Of a stretch of 64,000 nt of DNA, positions 32,617-43,562 are shown piece after piece. The stretch spans positions 5,213,315-5,277,314 of the forward strand of contig CM041199.1 of assembly GCA_023078555.1 (NCBI GenBank), written 5' to 3'. The notes beneath the pieces are model-generated. The model was given only the letters and a program-made list of their open reading frames with translations, was not told where the DNA came from and made no database searches. Every line of letters begins with the position of its first letter. Position 1 is the stretch's first letter. The position numbers and the translations under genes are program-made. Source of the stretch: Ulva prolifera (taxonomy: Eukaryota; Chlorophyta; Ulvophyceae; Ulvales; Ulvaceae).

Positions 32617-33594
32617 CGCTCGGAGATCTTGAGCAGGGGGATGACCGACACCGCGGCGACGTCAAAGTTGCCTGCGGAGAAGCTGACGTGCGAGCCGCGC
32701 AGGATCTTGATGGCGTGCCGTAGCAGGCCGAAAAGGTGCATCGCGTCGCATACCGGCGCCATGCTGTCCGAGCGCTTGCGGTCCTGCACGCAACAGCGCA
32801 GCACGTCACACAGCGCAGCACGTGATAGCGCAGCCTCGGCGGCGCCTGCGGAATGGACATGACCACCCCTGATCCGATACAGTGAATTGCGCGCTTTGGG
32901 TCGGAGCTTACGCAGCGCAGGTCAACAGAGCCCGTTGACAGGAGGCTGCAGGGAAGCACGGCGTCGGTGGCACGACTCCCAGCTGCGTGGCGGTGCAGGC
33001 GAGCAGCTGCGGAGGCACAGAAAGAAAGGGGACCCATCAATGGCACCTGGTACAGGGGCGCGCATGTGGCGAATCTGCAGGCTTCCACCACGTAGATCGC
33101 GAGGATATCTGTCGTTGGCGCCGGAGCTGGAGCTCCCGGGAGCCTCGTGGCCAGCCCACCGCTGCCTCGGCCCACACCACCCACACAACGCCTGTGCGAT
33201 GCAGCCTCGCGGGCAGGAGGCGTGCAGACAACTGTATGCACCGGTGCACTGTCACGAGATTTTTTTATTTTTTTTGGAAGGCAGAGAGCAGGAGTGCGAG
33301 AGGAAGGATCATGAGTGCAGTCTCAGCCGCATGCATGCGCAGTGAAGGCCCGCCGGGCTGCCGCACCTTGACCCACATGCCGCTGATCTGCTCCGGCGTG
33401 TACGGCAGCACGTCCGTGATGGCCGCGGGGACACCCCCGGCCGCCGCCGCGACCACCGCGGCCTCCTCCGCCCCGGCACCGGGCGCCGGGGGCGCGTCAA
33501 GCGGCGGCGCGTCCGCCGCGGCCACGTCCACGGCGCCGACGCGCGCGTGTGTGGGCGCCCGCGTCTTCAGGCGGCGGACCGTCAGCAGGATCGC
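32211..33594 (-). CDS. Conserved-looking unknown protein, 5' partial
   Basis: Exons 33367-33594, 32617-32783 and 32211-32472, joined in phases 0 and 2; stop TAG at 32211-32213. After an Ala/Pro-rich N-terminal part, the joined protein reads as one domain of about 150 residues: YTPEQISGMWVK-DRKRSDSM across the first join, ILRGSHVSFSAG, then ISER-YPLDGSETKNRRRDQR across the second, GMVLHYRWGAPHAGYM and MHIVATGVIEG. The smooth reading across both joins and the density of Trp, Arg and Asp residues suggest a real conserved domain. I recall plant and algal proteins of this general look but cannot name the family. Intron 2 begins GTG followed directly by 32 C (the G run at 32582-32613 on the plus strand). 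A SINE-like repeat lies in the intron upstream of 33594. Confidence 0.65.
32582..32613. repeat. 32-bp G homopolymer beside a 5' splice site
   Basis: 32 consecutive G on the plus strand, i.e. poly-C on the transcribed strand of the minus gene, starting at intron position 4 right after the GTG donor. Confidence 0.9.
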
Positions 33595-33607
33595 CTGCAC
33601 AGCGCAC

Positions 33608-33680
33608 AATCTGAATTTACTGAGCCGTATCCTATTGGACATTGACAACTCCGACTTAACGGGACCACATATGCCGAAGG
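33608..33680 (-). repeat. SINE-like repeat copy 4
   Basis: Nearly identical to the copy at 13735-13825 over CATATGTGGTCCCGTTAA...CAGTAAATTCAGATT, but without the repeated TTTAC tail. It lies in the intron just upstream of exon 33367-33594. Its 5' side extends into GGTGGTTTACCCCTTCGG, which is shared with the copy at 38650-38745. Confidence 0.75.
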
Positions 33681-35304
33681 GGTAAACCACCTGGGAATCC
33701 CCCTCAGACGACCGTACACAACTCACAGGGCCTCCACCTGTGCTAAGCGCGGTGGTCACGTACGGCCGCTTCGATTCCCCAAAGCGCACACATGTTGTGC
33801 ACAAGAAGGTGCCACATGCACCTGTAGCCACAACCCCTGCTGCCTTGCAAGGACAGAGGCAGAGAGATAGCACTTGAGGAGCACATGCAGCTAGTATTCG
33901 GGCCTTGTGAGGTCAGGTTGTGCGTACTTGAGTTGGGAAGGAGCGGCCGCGGGGTTGCGGTCGGTGCCGGCGTATGCTGTGGTGACATGCATTGCGTGTG
34001 GTGCGTTCTGCATGTCTGACTGTTTCCATGCACACCCACAACCACCACACCCACACCCACATGCAGCGCTAGCCCGTGAAAGACAGCCTGTGAAAGACGG
34101 CCATGTGCGAGGGTGGAAAATGTATGTCAAAGCGTCTGCATGTGTGTGAGTTCATTCGGCACACTGCGGATTGGGGGAAGACGCCGCATGAGGCTCTTGT
34201 GCGAGGTGAGTAAACTGCAATTCACAAGCCCTGTTTCTGGCGCTGAGCTGTGAGTGGTGATGCATGTGAGGCCGATTCTGCTTCAGCATCCCAGTGGCCA
34301 CGGAGCCTGTCACTATCCACTCTGAACACTGGTGTCTTCTTTATTGAGATACAGATGGCACCATACAGAACATGCTGGAATTTGACAGGGGAGGCAAGCA
34401 AGCAAGCACCAGGTGGATGGCACTCGCCGAAGTGAGTTGAAGGCGTTGATGCATAGCTGTTGCGACTCTCTGGAGGTACTACAGCGTGGGTTGGCATGTG
34501 TGGAGTGGCGATTCATGGCTGAGCATAAATGTGCAGCCCGCGGACTGCCAAGGAAGTGCAGCCAGCACATGCCTTGCAGGAGAGGTGCATTGGGACGTGT
34601 AGACGTAGACACGTCGACATTGTTGGATCATCGCGCAGTCCTAGTTGAGACATGGCAGCCCCGAATGGTGGGAACGCCACGTGCTGTTCAAAGGATAGCC
34701 GCTTCAGCAGCGGTGTGGCTGATTCAGAGGCAACATGCACAGCTGCGTGGGTGACATTGTTGCTCTCCGAGAGTGGGTGATGGGTGAGTTCGGCCCATCT
34801 TCGATTTGTGCTGATCATTCTTTCTCAGTGTGATAGCACCTGACATGATGTTGGGCAAATAAGACGAAGATAGCAGAGGTGGTGAGCCTAGCCTTGCGGC
34901 GAGCGATCCCTGCTGCAAGCGCATTCTCACGACATCCATTTGGACTTGAGTTGCCCTCAACCACTCGGGCTTGCAATCATTTGCATTAGCTGTGCAAGTG
35001 ATACATGGTGCGCTGGTCGGCTGAGAAACAGTGAGAAGGGATGCAGGATCGAATGGCTAACTTCGGGAATCGATCAGGAAGCATGTGCGTTGCAATGGAT
35101 GCTACTGTTGTTCTTTGCATGTGGCATGGCTACACGTTTCCTGAGGGAGCCTGACCTGCCCAACAACCCTTTGGCAGTGCCTTAGCATAGTATGTGTGCA
35201 CAACTCTGACGTTGTAGGGGAGCTTGTCAGGTGCGTGCAGTTCGTGGGTAGAGCAGCCTTCTTCGGCAGGATGTGAATGAGAACTGTGTTGCGAAGGCAG
35301 TGAA
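33681..35304. other. 1.6 kb without a recognised gene
   Basis: Should contain the missing 5' exon(s) of the minus-strand gene at 32211-33594. No frame stands out, and short open frames on both strands lack motifs. Confidence 0.4.
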
Positions 35305-35852
35305 TCACAACACACTGCCGTCGACGCTGTGCAAACAGATGGACACTGAAACATTCACAGTAGCTAAGGTGGGAATGTTACGAACCTCCAGCGTGCCAAC
35401 GTGCAGCAATCCCATCGCGACGATGAGCCCAGCGATGGGTTGTCCTCTGCTGAACGTTATGCCGTTGAGGGCGGACCCCGCGATCGTCAGCAATGCCAGA
35501 AGCATTTGCGCAACACGAACGTAGAAGTACGGTTGAAATACCACGGGGATGGTGGCTGTCCACGGCTTTGTCGCAGCACCCGGGAGATGCGCTTGGATAA
35601 CCTCCACATCTGCAGGGAAGCAATTCTTGGCCAATAAGCAACGCGATCACGCAGCCATGGCGAAGCAGGGGCAGTACCTCTGTCACCTTCAGGCTCATTC
35701 TGCACATCAACATCTGCGCGTCCGGGCACAACTGGCTGCACAGCTGGCTCATCGGGTTCTACATTACGACGTGCCCGTCCTCGCCGAAGTACGCGCAACG
35801 CAAGCGCCCCAATCAGCAAGCCACTTAGAGCCGCTTGCGTGTTACGTTTCAT
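35305..35852 (-). CDS. Small two-exon membrane protein
   Basis: Exons 35678-35852 and 35305-35609, split by a 68-nt intron (GTACTG...CCTGCAG) in phase 1; about 160 residues. The ATG at 35850-35852 gives MKRNTQAALSGLLIGALALR, a basic start plus hydrophobic helix. A charged loop follows (EPDEPAV...DVDVQNEPEGDR), then VAQMLLALLTIAGSALNG and IAGLIVAMGLLHVG, so two or three membrane spans. The last 25 residues, after GTLE, may instead be intronic because a GTTCGT donor-like site is there. Family not recognised. Confidence 0.55.
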
Positions 35853-36450
35853 ATCGAAATAATGCCCTCCTTCAGATCTTAACTGACAAGTGCTCCTTCC
35901 TGCTGCAGCGCAGACAGCGAATTGCTGACACGGCTGTTACAAGGCTTCAAAACGGGACTATCGAGCCTACTTGAATGGCGTAAAGCTAATGATCAAGATG
36001 GATACAGCTGTGTAGCCGATGTTTCAGTGGATGAAGGGCTGGGAACAGGCTTTGCGCGCGGTGCTGTGCTGTAGGCATGCCGGCAACAGTCCCTCCGCAG
36101 CGTGTCACTCTGCTGATGCCGTATCTCGACCTCAGTGAATACCCAGAAGCGCTACTGGCACGCGTGCACAAGGCTCACAGCACCCATCTGCGGAATTGTC
36201 ACATGTGTTCCGCGTTTGTCCGCGGCCAGGATTGGAACGGCTCTCGAGAGGCATCGATGCATTCTGCCAGGTCAGCCGGGGCAGCGTCGGAAGGTTGGGC
36301 ATCCACAGCATGCCGTGAACTCTATCAAAGCTGATCGATGCAAAGGACATTTTCGATGGCATGCCCACATCTGGTGCAGCTGCTAGTGCAAGAGCGCATA
36401 CCGACACACAGCTGAAGCTCAAGGGTGCCGATATGCACGGGGCACTTTGA
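35853..36450. other. Intergenic, no gene seen
   Basis: 5' flank of the small membrane protein gene. Open frames of up to about 116 codons on both strands lack recognisable features. Confidence 0.4.
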
Positions 36451-36831
36451 CTAAGTGGTGCAAATACATTTGATGTGGCCATGTTGACAAATTGTAATTG
36501 AATTGAGGCTGAGTGGGACGGGTGAGGGACCGAACGCCAGTGAATTTGACATATGGGTCGACATGGCGTCAGGTCCTTGGCCTAGCAGGCGCCAGGCAGG
36601 AGACTCTGTACGAGAATCTTTCACCAAAAACTTTTTTGTTTGCGAAGCGATGGTGTTGATCCCGAATAGCGCTATTCCAGCTCCATTTGCGTTGGCAATG
36701 CTCCAACCCAGGCAAAGCAGGCAACCATCACAGCCCGAACCCCACTCAGCGGCATGCTTAGTACAGAAAGACAGGAGTTGCCACATGCTCCTCGCTGTCC
36801 CATCTGTTGTTCGGATAGCATGCAGCAACAA
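36451..36831 (-). CDS. Cys-containing hypothetical ORF, paralogue of 39322-39873
   Basis: A minus-strand open frame of 126 codons. It carries GSGCDGCLLCLGWSIA, which matches GSGCDGCLRCFGWRIA in the minus-strand ORF 39322-39873, and the two remain alignable for about 60 further residues to PSPVPLSLN versus VQPLSALRTK. Upstream nucleotide similarity (GACATTGTAGCAGGTTG against GACATTGTAGCACGTTG) extends to about 36940, so the true gene probably starts upstream and is frameshifted or spliced. The CxxCxxC-like motif might bind a metal. Unknown family; could be a degenerate duplicate. Confidence 0.35.
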   Translation of the reverse strand: MLLHAIRTTDGTARSMWQLLSFCTKHAAEWGSGCDGCLLCLGWSIANANGAGIALFGINTIASQTKKFLVKDSRTESPAWRLLGQGPDAMSTHMSNSLAFGPSPVPLSLNSITICQHGHIKCICTT

Positions 36832-37073
36832 TTGACAAGCACATGCTCACAACACACTCTGCCATGAACACACCCAGCGATGGATACACCAGGACTACAA
36901 CCTGCTACAATGTCACCGCAGTTGTGACTCTGAACAACACACACCAATTCAGCATTGTAGGGTAACAAACTTTGACTGCTGACAGCTGGAAGCTACAGGC
37001 ACAGGCCCCGCAGCTCGGTGAACGCTGACAGCCGCTGTGGCTAAAGCGGCGCCGAGGACGGGCCGAGCGTCTA

Positions 37074-38330
37074 CCCCTCAAACTCCAGGCGTGCCAGGTG
37101 CGTCAGCTGAAGTAGCTGCCGGCTGAGGACGGGATCAAAGGCATGTAGCACATCATCGACCCCGAGCACCTGCGACATCGAGCACCTGCGGATGCCCCCA
37201 CGGCACGAACATGCTGAGCTGCTACAGCTGCAGGCCCGGAAAATCCCCCAGCGCAGCAGTCGCGACCTCCACAGCATGCATGGCGTCGAGTGGCTGCATC
37301 GTCAACGATGAGACGACGTCGTTTGCCGCACGCGTGGCCATGCATGCCACAGGCGCGCACGTGAGGCCCCTCCACGACGCCTCAACTGTGGCGGACTCAT
37401 AGTCGCCCCGTCCTTATTCTTTGTCTGTGCAGTGCGTCAGGTGAAGTCGTGGGGTCGCAGCACGCAGCGCTCCCAGCACATTGGCCGGGCACCAGTTTCC
37501 ACCCTGGGAGAAGCACCGCTGCCGCGCTGCGAGACTGCCCCGCTTCTCTGTCACAGCACGCAGCACGCAGCGCGACGGGCTCCGCAGCATACGCATGTGC
37601 ATGGCTGCCAACGAATGCCGTACATTCCCAATAGTGAGTATCCCGGCTTCGAGGGCAGTCAGCGCGGCGCGCTCGCGCACGGCACCGGCGCCGCCTCCCC
37701 CGCCATGCACCATCAGCGGGGCTTTACTGAGGCCCAGGGGCAGTGCCTGCAGCTGCAGCATGCATGCCAGAGTGGCTACGAGTGCTGAAAGGCGCCGCTG
37801 TGCGTCGGTGCCGATCGCACGGAGCTGTGCACCATGGCCGCCATCGCCGCCAAGCCTCTCAGGCCATGCATGTCCCCGTTCTCGAGCCAAAGCTTAGCTC
37901 GATCCTCCGGGTGTCAGGCAGCGGCGGCTGAGATGTGGCGCAGATGGCCTGCAACAAGGTATGAAGCAAAGTCAAGTAAACCTTGTGGTAGTCTACGGGC
38001 TTCGGTATCCTGTGCGCCGCCGGTGGCAAGCAGCAGGCTCGGTGCCAGCAGGGTGCAGGTGCTCACGCGTCGTGCATGAGTCGCATGCTGGCGAGAGCAA
38101 TCACAGCACGCACAGCGTGGCAGAACGGCTGCGGAACAAGCCGAATCGGAGCAAGCCAAGCTGCTGCCCGCACGGAGCGAACCGGAACGTCCAGCATCTA
38201 TCTCGGGGTGGACCGCGACAACAACGGCCGCATGCATGCGGCGCCAGAGCGTGGCGAGCTGGGTGTCTAGAGGGGCAGCGCAGGCGCGCAGCACGCACAG
38301 CAGGATATGCTCTGGGACAGTCCCCAGGGC
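37074..38330 (-). pseudogene. F-box-like/LRR gene remnant
   Basis: From 38330 downward, right after a CCACTGCAG acceptor, the frame reads ALGTVPEHILLCVLRACA, then ATLWRRMHAAVVVAVHPEID. This is the same F-box-like opening, at the same exon border, as ALPEHLLLATLARV in the LRR genes at 45668 and 51127. Further down, leucine-rich pieces persist in different frames (37800-37890, and 37080-37180 ending LTHLARLEFEG). They are separated by stops (for example after FPGLQL near 37230). No upstream adaptor-like exon is convincing. A decayed third family member is the best reading. Confidence 0.5.
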
Positions 38331-39321
38331 CTGCAGTGGCACAAGCGGGTGTTGAGCAGCGCTGGATTGCGGCATGTCGTCTGGTGCCACGCCGCGGACG
38401 CGCTTGATTGCTCGTCGAAGCGTTGCCATGCAAAGGTCTCTTCCCGATGTCACGTTTCTTCACACGCATGTGAAGGGAGTCGCTGTGCGCAGCAGGGTGG
38501 GTCGTAGCCTACTTGGTCTTTGAGCCCCAGCACATGCACATGCATATGTCGAACAGCACCGCCTTCCGGATGTCAGCACCGAACGAGGGGACAGGCTGAC
38601 GTAGGAGTGCAGCAGAGCCCTCGGCAGCTGCCGCAGCATCACGTGGTTTACCTCTTCGGCACATAAGGTCCCGTTGATTCGGAGTTGGCAGTGTCCTCTT
38701 CAGGATACGACTCAGTGAATTCAGATTTACTGTACTTTGCTTTACGAGCAGCTACCGGTGAATGGTGAGGCCTGTGTCAACGTTATGTCAGTCAACGTTA
38801 TGAGCCACAATCTTGGCATCAGAAGAGGACGTCCCTGGAGCACTGCGCTTGACTTGCCAGATGTGTCCCTGGGGCGGTCAGCGGCGGTGTGGACATGTGG
38901 AGGGGCCTGAGCTTGGACAGGGCGGCTGTGCGTGCAGCAGCTGCAGTGTGGAGGCTCCGCATGGCCGACGTCCCTCAGCGACGCATGCGAGCTCAGCCCT
39001 GCGCCCCAGAGACCCGCGTTGCAAGTTCCCGGGCGCGGCTGCGGGCATGTCGCGAATGGTGCTCTCTCTACCTCAGGTGGCACGTGGTGCTCGCGGTTGC
39101 ACACCGGCTCAGCCAGTGCTCAGCTGCAGCTAGGTCGACAGAGGAAGGCAGGACAGCTGATCAAGGTCTGCATGAAGTATGATAGAGAGATAATGATTAA
39201 GTTTGTGGAGTCCACGCGTGCAGTCGGGTGCAGCTGCTGCAATTGAGTACATTGCAACAGAACACCCACACGCTGAGACAGGCCGCGCCGTGAAAGAGTC
39301 GATACACAGTTTCAAATTTGC
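38331..39321. other. Intergenic with SINE-like repeat
   Basis: Upstream of the F-box-like remnant. It contains a SINE-like repeat copy at 38650-38745 in plus orientation; otherwise no gene is seen. Confidence 0.45.
38650..38745 (+). repeat. SINE-like repeat copy 5, plus orientation
   Basis: Reads GTGGTTTACCTCTTCGGCAC, ATAAGGTCCCGTTGATTCGG, AGTTGGCAGTGTCC, GGATACGACTCAGTGAATTC, AGATTTACTGTACTTTGCTT, TAC. The 5' extension GGTTTACC.CTTCGGCA is shared only with the copy at 33608-33680. Confidence 0.7.
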
Positions 39322-39873
39322 TTAGGCCGCACGATTAGATTGCATCGTCTTGGTTCTCAAGGCAGAAAGAGGCTGAACGCCAGTGAATTCGGCATACAAG
39401 TCGTCATGGCGACATTCTGCTGGGCTCGCAGGCCATACAGCAGAACTTGGAATCGAATCATGCACATAGCAATCATGTAATTCCTTAGCTTTGAATCTGT
39501 TCATCGCTGTTTCAGCTCTATCAGCTCTGTCTCTGGCAATGCGCCAGCCAAAGCAACGCAAGCAACCATCACAACCAGAACCAGAATCAGCGGCATCCTG
39601 TTTCAAGGTGCGCACATAAACTCGAGATGCCTTTTTCCCCGTATCCATGCATGTCGGTGAGACGCTCGCAGGCTCACCGACAGCTGACAAGCGCTTGCGA
39701 TGCGCAAGACAAGCACTCAACACACCATTGCTGCAACGTGCTACAATGTCAACACTCACGCAGCGATCATTCTTGCAAATCCAAACATGTTTCATATCAA
39801 GCAATGAAGCATACAGAGATAAGATACACCGTCTATCCTCTTGTGGCATTGCTCCTGCCGGGCAGTGCCACAT
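39322..39873 (-). CDS. Cys-containing hypothetical ORF, paralogue of 36451-36831
   Basis: A 183-codon minus-strand open frame starting MWHCPAGAMPQ. It includes HVWICKNDRCVSVDIVARCS, then DSGSGCDGCLRCFGWRIA, matching the ORF at 36451-36831 both in nucleotides and in protein, with the reading frame preserved. The Cys pattern (C-x5-C, then CDGCLRC) is the most noticeable feature. The 5' end overlaps the upstream part of the plus-strand TPR gene model on the opposite strand. No family recognised. Confidence 0.4.
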   Translation of the reverse strand: MWHCPAGAMPQEDRRCILSLYASLLDMKHVWICKNDRCVSVDIVARCSNGVLSACLAHRKRLSAVGEPASVSPTCMDTGKKASRVYVRTLKQDAADSGSGCDGCLRCFGWRIARDRADRAETAMNRFKAKELHDCYVHDSIPSSAVWPASPAECRHDDLYAEFTGVQPLSALRTKTMQSNRAA

Positions 39874-42800
39874 TCAAAGCAGTCACCCCAGACAGTCAGA
39901 CATCGTGTGCTCCAGGCTGCAGAACAATCACAGCAACGTGGAGAGCGTCGACGTGGCAAGGAGGCCATTCCTCACTATCAGCAGGCGGTGGAGCGCTTCC
40001 AGCGGGCCCTTGAGCTCGGGCTGGATGGGGAGAAGCGCGGCCACGCCCAGGTCCTGTGTGCCGAGTCTCTGCAAGGCTGGGCCCAGAGCGTGCTCGCAGC
40101 AGAGGCCTGCCTGCCTGACGAAGAGCAGTCGCTGGCAGTAGAGGCGGCTGCGAAAGGCGAGGCGTCCCAGTTGTACCAGCAAGCCATCCAGGTGATCACG
40201 ACTCGCTGCTTACAGTCACCGCCTCAACGCAGACCACCGTGTTTCCAAGCCATCACTCTGCACGAGCCACAGTGAAAGCCTGACATTGCAGCATGTAGCA
40301 GCCTCCGTGCGGACAGCTGCTTGTGGTGGAACTCCGTGCGCCTGCAGCCCTGCACACGTGTCCGTCGTGCATGCCGCACAGCCGCAGCGTGGAGCCGCTG
40401 CCTGTACCATGAGCACCGCAGGCCTACGACATGGCTGTCGTTGTCCTTTGCAGCTGCCACACATGTTCAACGAGCCTGTTGCACGTCATGCACATAGCTG
40501 CTGCCTGCTGCAGCGTCTCTATCAGGAAGGCACACTCTTTCTGGAGCCTTGCGAAGTGCCGCACGCAGCGTGCGTCGCCAAACGCCCACAGCAAAGGTGG
40601 CACTCACGGTAACCTTTCCCGAATGACCGCGTCCGAGACGCTCTCCACACCTGAACGAAGATCATTGTGGGCGGAGAAGCGCGTGTGGCAGGATGACACT
40701 GCGTGAGCTAGGAAGGTACCATCGCACCGCCGACACTCGCCAAGCGCCTCCCTACACAGCACAGGCAGCACTGGCCAAGCTCCCCTGTGCTTGCGACGGC
40801 GTCGTCCATGCGTTACTCACCTGTTCCGTGGGTCACCCCTCGAGTGCATCCAATGCTAAATCCCGACAGCCCGTGCCCGTGTTCTCCCATGCGGCAGCCG
40901 GCGTGAGCAGGTCAATTCCGGGCCATGCCACACACACATACCAACCCCCCAATTGCATCCTGTTTTGCAATGCTGCAACGGCGTGGCTTGAGGTGCAGGC
41001 GGCGCGGGCGCTTGCGGGAGCGAACGCGGGGGACTGGAGCCGCGCGGACGCCGCCACGAACTGCGGCAACTGCTTCGCGGAGGCCGCGGAGCTGCTGCCC
41101 GCAGCACAGCAGGCGTCGGCGCTGGCAAAGGCGGCTGCATGCTACCGTGCCGCGCTCGCCCTCGAAGAGGACGCCCTCGTGCGCACCTCCCGCCCTGTTC
41201 CAGCACCCCCCCCTGTTCCAGCGGCCCCTCCTGGGGGCGCGCTGACCCCCCCGTCATCCCCTGAGAGCACTGTTCAACCCCCTGTTTGGGCACCCGGTGT
41301 GTTTTGCGGTTCAGACAGGCATCACCTTCTAAGCCTGTGTCTCTGGTGGCTCTGTGGTGTGAGTGGTGTCGATTGCGATGCTGTGCTGTCCATTTGGATG
41401 CTGCGCCAGGCAGGGTCCCAAGCTCGTGTAGCTGGTCCTCTGCTTTGGTGTGATGTCATGCAGCGGCCTGCGCCGCTTACGATTGACCTTCAAAACAAGG
41501 AGGCAGATGTGGCCTTCAAAACAAGGAGGTCATGCGTTGGGGCGTGAGGTGTTGTGCAGGCGCTGCCGCCAGCTGGAGCTGCCCCTCGGCGGATGGCGGA
41601 GCTGGCGGCACAGCCGGGTTCGTGGTCTGTGTGCGGGCCCATGCATGCGAGCACGCCTGTGAGTGTCCCAATCAGTCTAGTTGAGAGCTGGGGGCACAGT
41701 CCGTCGGCTGCGAGAATGCGACATTCCCGGCTGAACTCACCTCATCAGCTTGAACCCAACTGCACATGGATTCCGCCACGTTGCATCAGGAATATAGAAT
41801 ACTCTGTCGAGTCAATCTTGTCGCCGCCTTGCGGGGAGAGGGCACTGTATGCTGCGTGCTGTGGTCTGCCGACGCGGCGGCCGACACGCTCTGCCGTCAA
41901 GATGACCACAGAGCCATGCGCCGTGCACACCCCATGCGTTGCCGGAGGCTGCGCGCGGATCCACGGCGTACACGCCATGCACGCTCGGGCTCCTCATGCA
42001 TGCATCCTCCCCCCTTCAAAGCATGCATGCGCGCATCCCGTGCAGACGTGGAGCAACCTCGCGGACGCGCTGATCCAGCTCTCGCAGGCGCACGCCGCGC
42101 AGGGCGCGCACAGCGACGCGCGCGCGGCCGTCGTCGCGGCGCGCGCAGCGTACGTGTCGTCCACGGCCCTCTCCTCCTCGGACGCGGGGGACGACCTGCC
42201 GGGGCTGCTGTGCAACTGGGGTGCGGGGCTGACGGCCGCGGGCGGCATGCTGCGCGAGGCAGGGGACGCGGCGGGCGCGCTGGAGGCGCTGCGGGATGCC
42301 GTGCGGCGGCTGGAGTGCAGCGCGGACCTCCAGCGCTCAGACATCCAGGTCTGCCCGTTGATTGTTTTTGTTCCTTCCGTTGATTGTTTTTTTGTCCTTC
42401 CGTTGATTGTTTTTGTTTCCTCCCAAAACTCATAGGTTTCATTTTGGAATAGTTGTATGATGTGCCCTCTCAGCGGTGCATGTCCTCGAATTGCGGTTGT
42501 CGCCGTGTAGCGCATCGGCATGTCGGGTATGATTTGCAGCATCGTCCTTTCGGCGGCACACATGCATTGGGGCGCCCGTAGCCGCTGCACGCATGTGTCG
42601 CCCGCGTGCCCCAGAGTACACCCGCGCCTCCTAAGCGATACTGCTAGCCTGGAGACTGAACACCGAACATGCATGGCTACAGGTGCACATGGCACTGGCG
42701 GAGGCGCGGTGCGGCCTCGCCGAGGCCCTGTTTGCGTCTGCGGGGGCCGCCGCCGCGGAGGCGTCTGTGGCGGAGGCGGTCACGGCGTCGGAGGCGGCTA

Positions 42801-43562
42801 TGGCGGGCGCCCTCGCGGCGTGTGACGCAGCGCAGGGTATCACGCGGGAGCACCCTGCAGCCACGCTCGTCCTTGCAGAGACCCTCACCGCTGCCTCCAA
42901 GATGAGTGGTGCGCCCTGCTGAGTCCCTTCTGTGCCACGATCGCCCGCAGATGTGTGGTAGCTCATGCAGGCCGCGTGTGGCGGTGGAGGACAGAGGCTA
43001 GGTCATGAACATGCAGTAGTCTGAGTGCGCTGGTCGCTCAGAATCAGCTCAATCGAAGTCGGTGGTGGTTGTACAACCCACATTCGCCAGACCCGGGGTG
43101 TGTGCCCCGGCAGCACATGCGATGTGTTCACGCCCTGAACGTGTTCGTGGACCATTCTCTGCCCTCCACCGCCACAACCAGTCATTTTCGCATGATCTTC
43201 TGAGGCGAGCCGTCGGCCGCTCGATGTGCTGTGCATGCTGTGCATGCTGTGCAGTGGCACGCCAGTCCGCCGAGCGGGCGACGGAGTTCGCGATCCGCGC
43301 GTGGGCCGCGTACGTCGTCGTGCTGCGGAAGCCGAAGGAGCTCGGCAGCTGCTCGGAGCGCAGCACGACGCGGTACAACGCGGCGTGTGCCGCGGCGCGC
43401 TGCGGCGCGGCCGCCGACGCGCTGCGGCTGCTGGAGCAGGTCGCCGCGAAGGACCCGGCCGCGCTGCGCGACGCAGCAGCCGATGAAGACCTGGAGCCCC
43501 TCCGCAGCACGGCGGAGTTCCAGGCTCTGCTGCAGAAGGCAATGCATGGCGCGAGTGCGTGA
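39841..43562 (+). CDS. Tetratricopeptide-repeat (TPR) protein
   Basis: Five exons joined in phase: about 39841 (or 39916 if an upstream exon exists)-40191, 40999-41178, 42046-42348, 42683-42908 and 43255-43562 (TGA); about 455 residues. The protein is nearly all helix with TPR-type spacing: KEAIPHYQQAVERFQRALEL, NCGNCFAEAAEL with AAACYRAALALEEDAL, TWSNLADALIQLSQAHAAQG with DARAAVVAARAAYV, LCNWGAGLTAAGGMLREAGD, then RYNAACAAARCGAAADALRL near the end. The open frame continues smoothly over each join (for example YQQAIQ-AARALAGANAGD and ALEEDAL-TWSNLAD), which strongly supports the model. TPR arrays bind partner proteins; the partner is unknown. Intron 3 starts with three copies of a T-rich 22-24 bp repeat. 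Confidence 0.75.
42361..42430. repeat. T-rich tandem repeat in TPR gene intron
   Basis: Three imperfect copies of a unit of about 22-24 bp, GTTGATTGTTTTTGTTCCTT, begin about 10 bp after the 5' splice site of intron 3. They differ in the number of T. Confidence 0.8.
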
